DNA of 37,071 bases from assembly GCA_023435985.1 (NCBI GenBank), contig JAEZKY010000120.1, positions 1-37,071 on the forward strand, in the 5' to 3' direction. The notes beneath the pieces are model-generated. The model ran no database searches. It was not told the origin of the DNA and worked only from the letters and a program-made list of their open reading frames with translations. The DNA comes from Bacillota bacterium (lineage in GTDB: Bacteria > Bacillota > Clostridia > Clostridiales > Clostridiaceae). Below, in pieces: positions 26,076 to 32,390 of the stretch; position 1 is the first letter of the stretch; the number at the start of each line of letters is the position of its first letter. The position numbers and the translations under genes were made by a program.

Positions 26076-26474
26076 ATGAAAGGTTCAGAAATAATAAGTT
26101 ATCTAGAAGATAATGGTTTGGAGGATGTAGAGGAAATAAAACAAAAGAAAAATTATGCTATAATAAAATTTTATTATGATTTTGATAAAGAGGAGATAAG
26201 CGCTGCAAAAACTTATTCGAATGAAGAAAGTGATTTTGAACCAGAAACTGATGAATGGTATAATGAATATTATATTCCATATCTAAGAGATATTGCAGTA
26301 GATAATGTTGAATCGATACTGGAAGAAATTATAGATGAATATGAAGTAGAAGCTAAATATAAGGAATTTGGAATGGAAAATGGAGATAGTGGATATTTTA
26401 AATTTATAGCAGTCTTTTCTGATGAGTTAACAGATACAGAAATGGAAGATGCTTTAAACGATTACGATGAGTAA
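26076..26474 (+). CDS. Small acidic hypothetical protein
   Basis: A 132-aa, strongly acidic cytoplasmic protein with no signal peptide, membrane segment or metal motif. It starts MKGSEIISYLEDNGLEDVEE and ends ELTDTEMEDALNDYDE. Predicted alternation of strands and helices (YAIIKFYYDFD, then IAVDNVESILEEIIDEYEV) suggests a compact alpha/beta domain. I recognise no family. AGAGGTG at 26064-26069 supports ATG 26076; an in-frame GTG at 26067 overlaps that site. It forms an apparent pair with the DUF1292 gene and lies directly upstream of the 6S RNA promoter. Confidence 0.7.
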   Translation: MKGSEIISYLEDNGLEDVEEIKQKKNYAIIKFYYDFDKEEISAAKTYSNEESDFEPETDEWYNEYYIPYLRDIAVDNVESILEEIIDEYEVEAKYKEFGMENGDSGYFKFIAVFSDELTDTEMEDALNDYDE

Positions 26475-26493
26475 AACTGCCATTAAAATACTA

Positions 26494-26521
26494 TTGAAAA
26501 TATTATAGCTTATGCTATAAT
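26494..26521 (+). promoter_or_regulatory. Promoter of the 6S RNA gene
   Basis: TTGAAA (26494-26499), 16-base spacer, TATAAT (26516-26521). The RNA is expected to start a few bases after, at about 26527. Confidence 0.75.
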
Positions 26522-26523
26522 AA

Positions 26524-26758
26524 AATCATAGATTTCCTGAGATGTGCGTAGAGCTTATGATATTCAACCTACATGATATTATCGGGATTTGCAGTTGATT
26601 CATAAATGTCAGGCTTCATTTAATCACGTGTTGTGACGGTAGAAGGCAGAAGTGAATTAAGCTTAACCCACCTGCGAGGCGCAGGATTTGAATATATGAG
26701 CAAACGGCATGTTGGGAACTATGATTGGATTCAACACCTCAGTAATGGGGTGTTTTTG
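26524..26758 (+). ncRNA. ssrS: 6S RNA
   Basis: 6S RNA mimics an open promoter and sequesters sigma-A RNA polymerase. A closing stem joins AATCATAG (26524-26531) to CTATGATT (26719-26726), extended by TTCC with GGAA. The 5' arm carries CCTGAGATGTGCG, matching the conserved 6S 5' arm (CTGAGATGT in E. coli), and pairs imperfectly with ACGGCATGTTGGGAA near the 3' end. A small hairpin CTGCGAGGCGCAG is in the 3' half. The total length of about 205 bases is right, there is no ORF, and the whole is flanked by a promoter and a terminator AACACCTC/GGGGTGTT (26733-26753) with TTTTT. Family assignment is from recalled consensus and structure. Confidence 0.82.
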
Positions 26759-26777
26759 TATGCTTAAAAAGGTACAG

Positions 26778-26816
26778 TTAAAAGCTAACTAAAGTAAAAC
26801 TTTAGTTAGCTTTTAA
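26778..26816 (+). terminator. Strong 17-bp hairpin after 6S RNA
   Basis: TTAAAAGCTAACTAAAG (26778-26794) pairs perfectly with CTTTAGTTAGCTTTTAA (26800-26816), loop TAAAA, followed by TTTTAATTT. Probably a second terminator. Confidence 0.7.
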
Positions 26817-26838
26817 TTTTAATTTATTATTTTAAATT

Positions 26839-26868
26839 AAAACAAAACTATAATTTAAAATTTTGTTT
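26839..26868 (-). terminator. Possible terminator of the Spo0E-like gene
   Basis: On the minus strand AAACAAAA (complement of 26861-26868) pairs with TTTTGTTTT (complement of 26839-26847), followed by AATTTAAAATAA. A/T-only stem, moderate support. Confidence 0.45.
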
Positions 26869-26884
26869 CATGCAGATATTCTAA

Positions 26885-27097
26885 TTAAGCAGCTAGCTCA
26901 CTCATTGGTTTAGGACTATGTTTTTTCTTATATATATAGGCTAATTCTTTTTGATAGATGGCTATATGCTTATCCAAATTCTGAGAAAGAGTAATCATAA
27001 ATTTATTCCTTGGTGAAAAAAACAATAACAATAAGTTAAGTAAGTTTTTTCTAAATAAGAGATTATATTTGAGTTTGTAAGATATCCATGTTTTCAT
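26885..27097 (-). CDS. Spo0E-like sporulation regulatory phosphatase
   Basis: A 70-aa protein. Its C-terminal half carries LSQNLDKHIAIYQKEL, the SQxLD...YQ signature of Spo0E-family aspartyl-phosphate phosphatases, which dephosphorylate Spo0A~P and so hold back sporulation. Residues 1-33 are basic and hydrophobic (LLNLLLLFF) and unlike usual family N-termini. AAGGTG precedes ATG 27097. A later ATG at 26998 also has AAGGA upstream and would give a 37-aa protein closer to the bare Spo0E domain, so the true start is open. An upstream ATG at 27151 lacks a good site. A promoter lies at 27141-27169. Family members are about 40-85 aa. Confidence 0.7.
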   Translation of the reverse strand: MKTWISYKLKYNLLFRKNLLNLLLLFFSPRNKFMITLSQNLDKHIAIYQKELAYIYKKKHSPKPMSELAA

Positions 27098-27140
27098 AAT
27101 TTCACCTTCTTTTTTCATATTTGGTTGCTGATATACATTT

Positions 27141-27169
27141 ATTATAAACAATAAAGTAAAAAATGTAAA
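27141..27169 (-). promoter_or_regulatory. Sigma-A-type promoter of the Spo0E-like gene
   Basis: On the minus strand TTTACA (complement of 27164-27169), 17-base spacer, TATAAT (complement of 27141-27146), about 44 bases before the ATG at 27097. Confidence 0.72.
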
Positions 27170-27262
27170 AAAAATTCATCTTACAAATATTGACAACAAG
27201 ATTCAAAATCGAGTAATAAAGCGCTAAAAAGCGTACAATTCTAAATTTGTATTTACATAATA

Positions 27263-27334
27263 ATACATATATGTATAATAATTACAAATAAAACGATCGA
27301 CATAACTCTGCAGTGAATAAAAAATGGTGTCGAA
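27263..27334. promoter_or_regulatory. Divergent control region: perfect palindrome and two Spo0A-box-like sites
   Basis: ATACATATATGTAT (27263-27276) is a perfect 14-bp palindrome, nested in ATTTGTA (27245-27251) / TACAAAT (27283-27289). TGTCGAT is read on the minus strand at 27296-27302 and TGTCGAA on the plus strand at 27328-27334; the Spo0A box is TGTCGAA. The second lies 10 bases upstream of a possible -35 TTGATT (27345-27350) with TAAAAT at 27367-27372 for the DUF896 gene. Regulation by Spo0A is inference. Confidence 0.5.
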
Positions 27335-27404
27335 AAAATTCATATTGATTATATTATTTTAAATGGTAAAATTATTGATATAGACATAGAAAGGATGAGG
27401 CATA

Positions 27405-27602
27405 ATGGATATCGAAAATTCTAAAATTGAGGATGTTGTTAAGGAAATTAATTTATTATACAAAATAAGCAAAGAGAGAAAACTGACAAGGGATGAAAAA
27501 GAGTTACAAGAAAAACTTAGAAAAAGATATATAGATAATGTTAAAAGAAATTTTAGAGCCCAATTAGATGGGATAGAATTAAAAAACAGAAAAAAGGGGT
27601 AA
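27405..27602 (+). CDS. DUF896 domain-containing protein (YnzC-like)
   Basis: A 65-aa protein matching DUF896: a helical hairpin with INLLYKISKERKLTRDEKEL, then LRKRYIDNVKRNFRAQLDGI and ending in a basic tail. Bacillus YnzC belongs to this family and is in the SOS-linked yneA operon; molecular function is unknown. AAAGGATGAGG lies just before the ATG. It ends six bases before hprK, so the two are likely to form an operon. Confidence 0.9.
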   Translation: MDIENSKIEDVVKEINLLYKISKERKLTRDEKELQEKLRKRYIDNVKRNFRAQLDGIELKNRKKG

Positions 27603-27608
27603 TGAAGA

Positions 27609-28517
27609 GTGGGTGTATCAGTTAAGAAGCTAATAGCTGATTTAAATCTAGAAGTGCTAGTTGAAGGAAAAGAAGACGTGGAGATTTCTGTAAATGATAT
27701 AAATAGACCAGGACTACAACTTGCAGGCTTTTATAATTACTTTGCTCCAGAGAGAATACAGGTTATAGGTAAGGCAGAATGGAGCTTTCTAGATTATATG
27801 CAAATAGAACTTAGAAAAAAGAGAGTAAAGAAGTATTTTAGTTTTGATATAAACTGTTTAATCATAACTAGGGGATTAGAACCGCATCCAGAGTTTATAA
27901 GAGAAGCTCAAAAACATAATATATGGTTTGTTAGAAGTAATCTAGTAACTACACAATTTATAAGTAAAACTACAATATATTTAGCAGATAAACTTGCACC
28001 TGAAACAAGATTACATGGAGTTCTAGTGGATGTTTCTGGCATAGGTATATTAATTACAGGAGAAAGTGGAATAGGAAAAAGTGAAACAGCCTTAGAATTA
28101 ATAAAAAGAGGACATAGACTCGTTACAGATGATGCTGTCGATATAAAGGATATAGATGGACAATTAATAGGAAGATCTCCTAAAATAACAGTAGGAATGT
28201 TAGAGGTTAGGGGACTTGGTATCATTGATGTTACAACATTATATGGATTAAGTTCAGTTGTTCAGGAGAAAGAAATAAGATTAGTTATGCATTTTGAACA
28301 TTGGAAAGATGATAACGATTATGATAGATTGGGAATAGATAATGAATATGTAAATATATTAGGTATAAATGTAAAGAAATTAACTGTTCCTATTAGACCT
28401 GGAAGAAATATTGCAGTCATTATAGAAGCAGCAGCAGTTAATTATAGACATGCACTTATGTCTAAAGTTACACCAGTAGATGTAATAGAAAATAGAATGA
28501 ATGAACTCAATGATTAA
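27609..28517 (+). CDS. hprK: HPr kinase/phosphorylase
   Basis: A bifunctional enzyme that phosphorylates and dephosphorylates Ser46 of HPr, the switch for carbon catabolite repression in Firmicutes. The 302-aa length is normal. An N-terminal domain (1 to about 130) is followed by the kinase domain with His136 (LHGVLVD), the P-loop GESGIGKS (151-158), DDAVDIK and the family signature LEVRGLGIIDV (near 198). The GTG start has GGGG at 27596-27599 nine bases upstream. It sits after the DUF896 gene and before an M18 aminopeptidase gene. It would act on the PTS components such as those encoded at 35728-36411. Confidence 0.97.
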   Translation: MGVSVKKLIADLNLEVLVEGKEDVEISVNDINRPGLQLAGFYNYFAPERIQVIGKAEWSFLDYMQIELRKKRVKKYFSFDINCLIITRGLEPHPEFIREAQKHNIWFVRSNLVTTQFISKTTIYLADKLAPETRLHGVLVDVSGIGILITGESGIGKSETALELIKRGHRLVTDDAVDIKDIDGQLIGRSPKITVGMLEVRGLGIIDVTTLYGLSSVVQEKEIRLVMHFEHWKDDNDYDRLGIDNEYVNILGINVKKLTVPIRPGRNIAVIIEAAAVNYRHALMSKVTPVDVIENRMNELND

Positions 28518-28547
28518 AGGGTATGTTAACAAAGGAGGAATTTTTTT

Positions 28548-29945
28548 ATGAAAAGTGAGAAAAAGGAAATTAATAAAAATACATGGAACAAATATGACAG
28601 CAATAAAGTAGACGAGATATTTAAATTCTGTGAAGGATACAAGAGCTTTATGTCACAATGTAAAACTGAAAGAGAATGTGTTAATGAGGTAATAAAGTTA
28701 GCAAAAGCTCAGGGGTATAAAGATATAGAAGAAATTATTAGAAATAAAGAAACTTTAAAATCAGGAGATAAAGTTTATGCAAATAATAAGGGGAAAACAG
28801 TAGCTTTATTTATAATAGGAAATGAGCCGTTAGAAAATGGTCTGAAAATTTTAGGAGCTCATATTGATTCTCCAAGACTGGATGTAAAACAAAATCCTCT
28901 ATATGAAGATAGTGAATTAGCATTATTAGATACACATTATTATGGCGGAATTAAAAAATATCAGTGGGTTACATTACCGTTAGCATTACATGGAGTTGTG
29001 GCTAAAAAGGATGGAACAGTTATAGATGTATGCATTGGAGAAGATGAAAACGATCCTGTTATTGGAGTTTCTGATCTTTTAGTACATTTAGCAGGAGCTC
29101 AGATGGAAAAGAGAGGAAATAAGGTGATTGAGGGTGAAGATCTTAATGTACTAGTTGGAAGTATGCCTTTAAAAGGAACAGAAAAAGAAGCTGTTAAGGC
29201 AAATATTCTAAAAATACTTAAAGAAAAATATGATTTTGAGGAAGAAGATTTTCTTTCAGCTGAATTAGAAGTTGTAACTGCAGGAAGAGCAAGAGACTAT
29301 GGATTGGATAGAAGTATGGTTATGGCCTACGGGCAGGATGATAGAGTTTGTTCTTATACATCTCTCATGGCTATGTTTGGTATAAAGGAAACTGATAAGA
29401 CTTGCTGTACTTTGTTAGTTGATAAAGAGGAAGTAGGCAGCTTTGGCGCTACTGGTATGCAATCAAGATTTTTTGAAAACATTGTTGCTGAAATTATAGA
29501 TAAAGTAGAGGGATATACAGAGCTTAAACTTAGAAGATGCCTTACTAATTCAAAGATGTTATCATCAGATGTTAGTGCGGCTTTTGATCCTAATTATCCT
29601 TCATCAATGGAAAAGAAGAACGCAGCTTTTTTTGGAAGAGGAATGGTGTTCAACAAATATACTGGATCAAGAGGAAAATATGGCTGTAATGATGCAAGTG
29701 CTGAATATATGGCAGAACTTAGAAGTATAATGGAAAAACACGATGTTGCAATTCAAACAGCAGAACTTGGAAAAGTTGATGCTGGTGGCGGTGGAACTAT
29801 AGCATATATATTAGCTCGATATAATATGGAAGTAATAGATTGTGGAGTTGCACTTCTTAACATGCATTCACCATGGGAAATTGCAAGTAAAGTGGATATA
29901 TATGAAACTATGAAAGGTTATAAAGCATTTTTGATAGAGGCATAG
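28548..29945 (+). CDS. M18 family zinc aminopeptidase
   Basis: A 465-aa aspartyl/aminopeptidase-I type metallopeptidase that trims N-terminal residues from peptides in the cytoplasm. Zinc and catalytic motifs run in order: GAHIDSPRLD (His), YGQDDRVCSY (Asp), DKEEVGSFGATG (Glu-Glu), SSDVSAAFDPNYP (Asp), and LNMHSPWE (His). The PLYEDSELALLDTHYYGG segment is typical of the clostridial group. AGGAGG at 28534-28539 lies before ATG 28548, 30 bases after hprK, and a terminator follows. No clear functional link with hprK. Confidence 0.94.
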   Translation: MKSEKKEINKNTWNKYDSNKVDEIFKFCEGYKSFMSQCKTERECVNEVIKLAKAQGYKDIEEIIRNKETLKSGDKVYANNKGKTVALFIIGNEPLENGLKILGAHIDSPRLDVKQNPLYEDSELALLDTHYYGGIKKYQWVTLPLALHGVVAKKDGTVIDVCIGEDENDPVIGVSDLLVHLAGAQMEKRGNKVIEGEDLNVLVGSMPLKGTEKEAVKANILKILKEKYDFEEEDFLSAELEVVTAGRARDYGLDRSMVMAYGQDDRVCSYTSLMAMFGIKETDKTCCTLLVDKEEVGSFGATGMQSRFFENIVAEIIDKVEGYTELKLRRCLTNSKMLSSDVSAAFDPNYPSSMEKKNAAFFGRGMVFNKYTGSRGKYGCNDASAEYMAELRSIMEKHDVAIQTAELGKVDAGGGGTIAYILARYNMEVIDCGVALLNMHSPWEIASKVDIYETMKGYKAFLIEA

Positions 29946-29972
29946 AAATATAATTTAAGAAAAATTATATAT

Positions 29973-30023
29973 AAAGCTCAAAAATTCCAATAAATATTAT
30001 ATTGGAATTTTTAAGCTTTTTTT
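29973..30023 (+). terminator. Terminator of the M18 aminopeptidase gene
   Basis: AAAGCTCAAAAATTCCAATA (29973-29992) pairs, one mismatch, with TATTGGAATTTTTAAGCTTT (to about 30019), followed by TTTTT. Confidence 0.9.
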
Positions 30024-30034
30024 CTTTAACTTAT

Positions 30035-30071
30035 CACTTGTTATTTCATAAGTCCTGTGAAATAACAAGTG
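30035..30071. repeat. Perfect 14-bp hairpin without U-tract
   Basis: CACTTGTTATTTCA (30035-30048) and TGAAATAACAAGTG (30058-30071) form a perfect inverted repeat with loop TAAGTCCTG. It lies in the convergent space between the M18 and PHP genes. Neither strand has a U-tract after it, so it is not a standard terminator; RNA stabilisation or protein binding are possible. Confidence 0.7.
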
Positions 30072-30122
30072 CGTGTGATTTTGGTAAACAACCACATAAA
30101 TTTAAAATTTGATAACTATATA

Positions 30123-30959
30123 TCAATGTGATAAATTCAAAGAAGAAAGAAATTTTGATAAATATTCATATGGCAATTCAACTGAACCAATATCACCATG
30201 ACGAGTATCGTCTTTTAAATTACCATGGAAATCAGAACCGCAGGAAACTAATAAATTATTATCATTTGCTAGCTTTAAAAAGAATTCAGTTTCTTCCGGA
30301 GTGTTAAGATAATATATAGATTCAAGGCCGTCAAAATCCATGGATAAGAACTCGTGTATGCTAGAATTTACTATTAATTTAGGATGAGCTAAGAACACGT
30401 GGGCATTATATTTCTTTAGTAATTTTAAACCATCAATAGTAGAAAGCTTTAAAGTTGGAACATAGGCTTTACAGTTCTTCCCTATGAATTTATTGAAAAT
30501 TTCATCATGAGTATAAGGGTAGCCGCAATTAATTATCTCTCTGGCAATATGAGGTCTAGCGATAGTATCTTTAGCATCTTTTAAAATTTTTTCGAAATTT
30601 ATTTCTATATTAAATTCCTCTTTTAACTTATTAACCATTTTTTTTGCTCTAATAATTCTATGATTTTTTATATTATCAAGTTCTTTAATAAGCTCTTGAT
30701 TTTTAAAGTTATCATCTTTAAAGAAACCTAAAATATGTACACTTTCATTGTTGTGCTGAGTTGATAATTCAATTCCAGGAATTAAGATAATATCATATTT
30801 ATAACTTTCTTCAATAGCTTCATTTAAGCCAGCAACAGTATCATGATCGGTTATAGCTAAATATTTAACATTATTCTCGTAAGCTCTTTTAACTGCTTCA
30901 GAAGGAGATAATATTCCATCAGAAGAGGTAGTATGAACGTGAAAATCTACTTTAAGCAT
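30123..30959 (-). CDS. PHP domain phosphoesterase (YciV/RNase AM-like)
   Basis: A 278-aa polymerase-and-histidinol-phosphatase (PHP) domain protein. Metal motifs: DFHVHTTSSDG, AITDHDTVAGL, PGIELST, HILGFF, RPHIAREI, FLAHPKL and SCGSDFHG. The order and length match the COG0613 group, whose characterised members remove nucleotides from 5' ends of RNA or hydrolyse 3',5'-nucleoside bisphosphates. Cytoplasmic and monocistronic. The ATG has GGAGG (complement of 30966-30970) upstream. The exact substrate here is not shown by sequence. Confidence 0.9.
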   Translation of the reverse strand: MLKVDFHVHTTSSDGILSPSEAVKRAYENNVKYLAITDHDTVAGLNEAIEESYKYDIILIPGIELSTQHNNESVHILGFFKDDNFKNQELIKELDNIKNHRIIRAKKMVNKLKEEFNIEINFEKILKDAKDTIARPHIAREIINCGYPYTHDEIFNKFIGKNCKAYVPTLKLSTIDGLKLLKKYNAHVFLAHPKLIVNSSIHEFLSMDFDGLESIYYLNTPEETEFFLKLANDNNLLVSCGSDFHGNLKDDTRHGDIGSVELPYEYLSKFLSSLNLSH

Positions 30960-31335
30960 AAATTATCCTCCAATTATCAGAGATTTTTATAGTAATATAA
31001 TCATATCATATAGAAAAATATAAGTATAGAGACGCACAACGACAATAATATTTTCAGCGCATTCAATGACAAATTTTAAAATAAAATGCTTTAAATCAGG
31101 ATATAGGATATTATTTTATTTGGAAATTATAGAATTAGATGGAAAAAAGTGTTATAATAAAGTATATTTGTGATGTTAAACGGGATAGTTGGGATTTAAC
31201 TCGCGTTTTATTACAATATAATAGAAAGTTTTTAATCTATAGAGGGAAATGATTTCATATATTGAAAATATAATTTTGAAGATTATCTTTCAATATAACA
31301 TTGCAAAAACATAATGAGTTTAGGAGGAAGTGGAA
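30960..31335. other. Promoter and leader region of the abrB-like gene
   Basis: No ORF is evident. TGTTATAAT at 31150-31158 is an extended -10, without a clear -35. The leader, about 170 bases, contains ATATTGAAA (31259-31267) pairing with TTTCAATAT (31288-31296), and a weaker TAAACG/CGTTTTA pair at about 31177-31212. These could form leader hairpins or be sites for autoregulation. Confidence 0.5.
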
Positions 31336-31584
31336 ATGAAGTCGGCTGGAATTGTGAGAAAAATTGATGAACTTGGAAGAGTTGTAATCCCAAAAGAAAC
31401 AAGAGAATTACTTGTTATTGCGGAAGGTGATTCATTAGAAATTTTTAAGGATGAAAAAGAAATAATATTAAAGAAGTATTCACCAGGATGCACTTTTTGT
31501 GGGAATATGGCAAATCTTACTAAATTTAAAGGATTAGATATTTGTGGAGATTGTAAGAATGATTTAATTGCGTTAAAATTATGA
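31336..31584 (+). CDS. abrB: AbrB/SpoVT-family transition-state regulator with zinc-ribbon tail
   Basis: An 82-aa DNA-binding protein. Residues 1-45 form the swapped-hairpin AbrB fold (GIVRKIDELGRVVIPKETRE). The C-terminal part has CTFCGN and later ICGDCK, two CxxC pairs suggesting a bound zinc. Clostridial AbrB proteins act in the switch from acid growth to solvents and sporulation. ATG 31336 lies after AGGAGGAAG; the in-frame GTG at 31330 overlaps that site. It is monocistronic, with a long leader and a terminator. The paralogue count cannot be judged here, so the gene symbol is tentative. Confidence 0.88.
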   Translation: MKSAGIVRKIDELGRVVIPKETRELLVIAEGDSLEIFKDEKEIILKKYSPGCTFCGNMANLTKFKGLDICGDCKNDLIALKL

Positions 31585-31633
31585 GGATTTACGATTACTT
31601 TACAAAGGTATAGAATTATATAATGTATTACAT

Positions 31634-31667
31634 AAACTCTTCCTTAAAGCTGCAAGGGAGAGTTTTT
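31634..31667 (+). terminator. Terminator of the abrB-like gene
   Basis: AAACTCTTCCTT (31634-31645) pairs with AAGGGAGAGTTT (31654-31665), one G-U pair, then TT. Confidence 0.85.
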
Positions 31668-31789
31668 ATGATATAATAGTAAGTTAATGTATTAAATTAA
31701 AAAAATTAAGTAAATTTAAGCATTTAATGTTGATAACTAATCAGAACATATATAATCAATAGAGTATAATAATTGAGGAGGTAGTGCAT

Positions 31790-32287
31790 ATGATTAATCC
31801 AATAGAACAAAAGTTATATGACATATTAAATTCACTAAAAATAAAATATATAAGATATGAACATGAAGCAATATATACCGTTAAAGAAGCAAATAAATTA
31901 GAAATTTCAATTCCAGGTGCTCATTGCAAAAATCTTTTTATAAGAAATAGAAAAGGTGACATTCACTATCTTGTACTTTTGGATGATAGTAAAAGGGCTG
32001 ACTTGAAACTATTAGAAAAACAGATAGAAAGCACTAAACTGTCATTTGCATCGGAAGAAAGGTTACTTAAATATTTAGGTCTTAAGCCAGGAGCTGTTAC
32101 TCCTTTTGGTTTGATAAATGATGTTAATAGTGAAGTTATTGTTTTAGTTGATAGGGATTTGATAGGTGCGAGTATTGTAAATTTTCATCCTAATATAAAT
32201 ACAGCCACTATTGGTGTTAGCTATAGTGACCTTGAGAAATTCATCAAGTGGCATAATAATAAATTATATTATGTAGATATAAATTAA
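31790..32287 (+). CDS. YbaK/ProX-type aminoacyl-tRNA deacylase
   Basis: A 165-aa free-standing tRNA-editing domain. The YbaK/INS fold is shown by YEHEAIYTVKEAN at the start, GAHCKNLFIRNRKGD, and a C-terminal SIVNFHPNINTATIGVSYSD. The family deacylates mischarged tRNA, in this ProX/PrdX branch most likely Ala-tRNA(Pro), protecting against mistranslation. GAGGAGG at 31776-31782 supports ATG 31790; the GTG at 31784 in frame is too near the site. It stands alone, after a possible promoter in the abrB-distal gap. A hairpin follows at 32337. Confidence 0.9.
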   Translation: MINPIEQKLYDILNSLKIKYIRYEHEAIYTVKEANKLEISIPGAHCKNLFIRNRKGDIHYLVLLDDSKRADLKLLEKQIESTKLSFASEERLLKYLGLKPGAVTPFGLINDVNSEVIVLVDRDLIGASIVNFHPNINTATIGVSYSDLEKFIKWHNNKLYYVDIN

Positions 32288-32336
32288 TAGTTGTTTATTT
32301 ATCTGTATCTAAATATCAAATAAAAAACGAAGTAAA

Positions 32337-32361
32337 CAGTAAGTTTAGGGGAAACTTACTG
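32337..32361 (+). promoter_or_regulatory. 10-bp leader hairpin with G-rich loop before the glucanase gene
   Basis: CAGTAAGTTT (32337-32346), loop AGGGG, AAACTTACTG (32352-32361), ending 29 bases before ATG 32391. No U-tract follows. A regulatory or stabilising leader hairpin is possible; it may also end the deacylase transcript. Confidence 0.55.
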
Positions 32362-32390
32362 AATTTAACTAAGCAAAGGGGTATGAAGTT

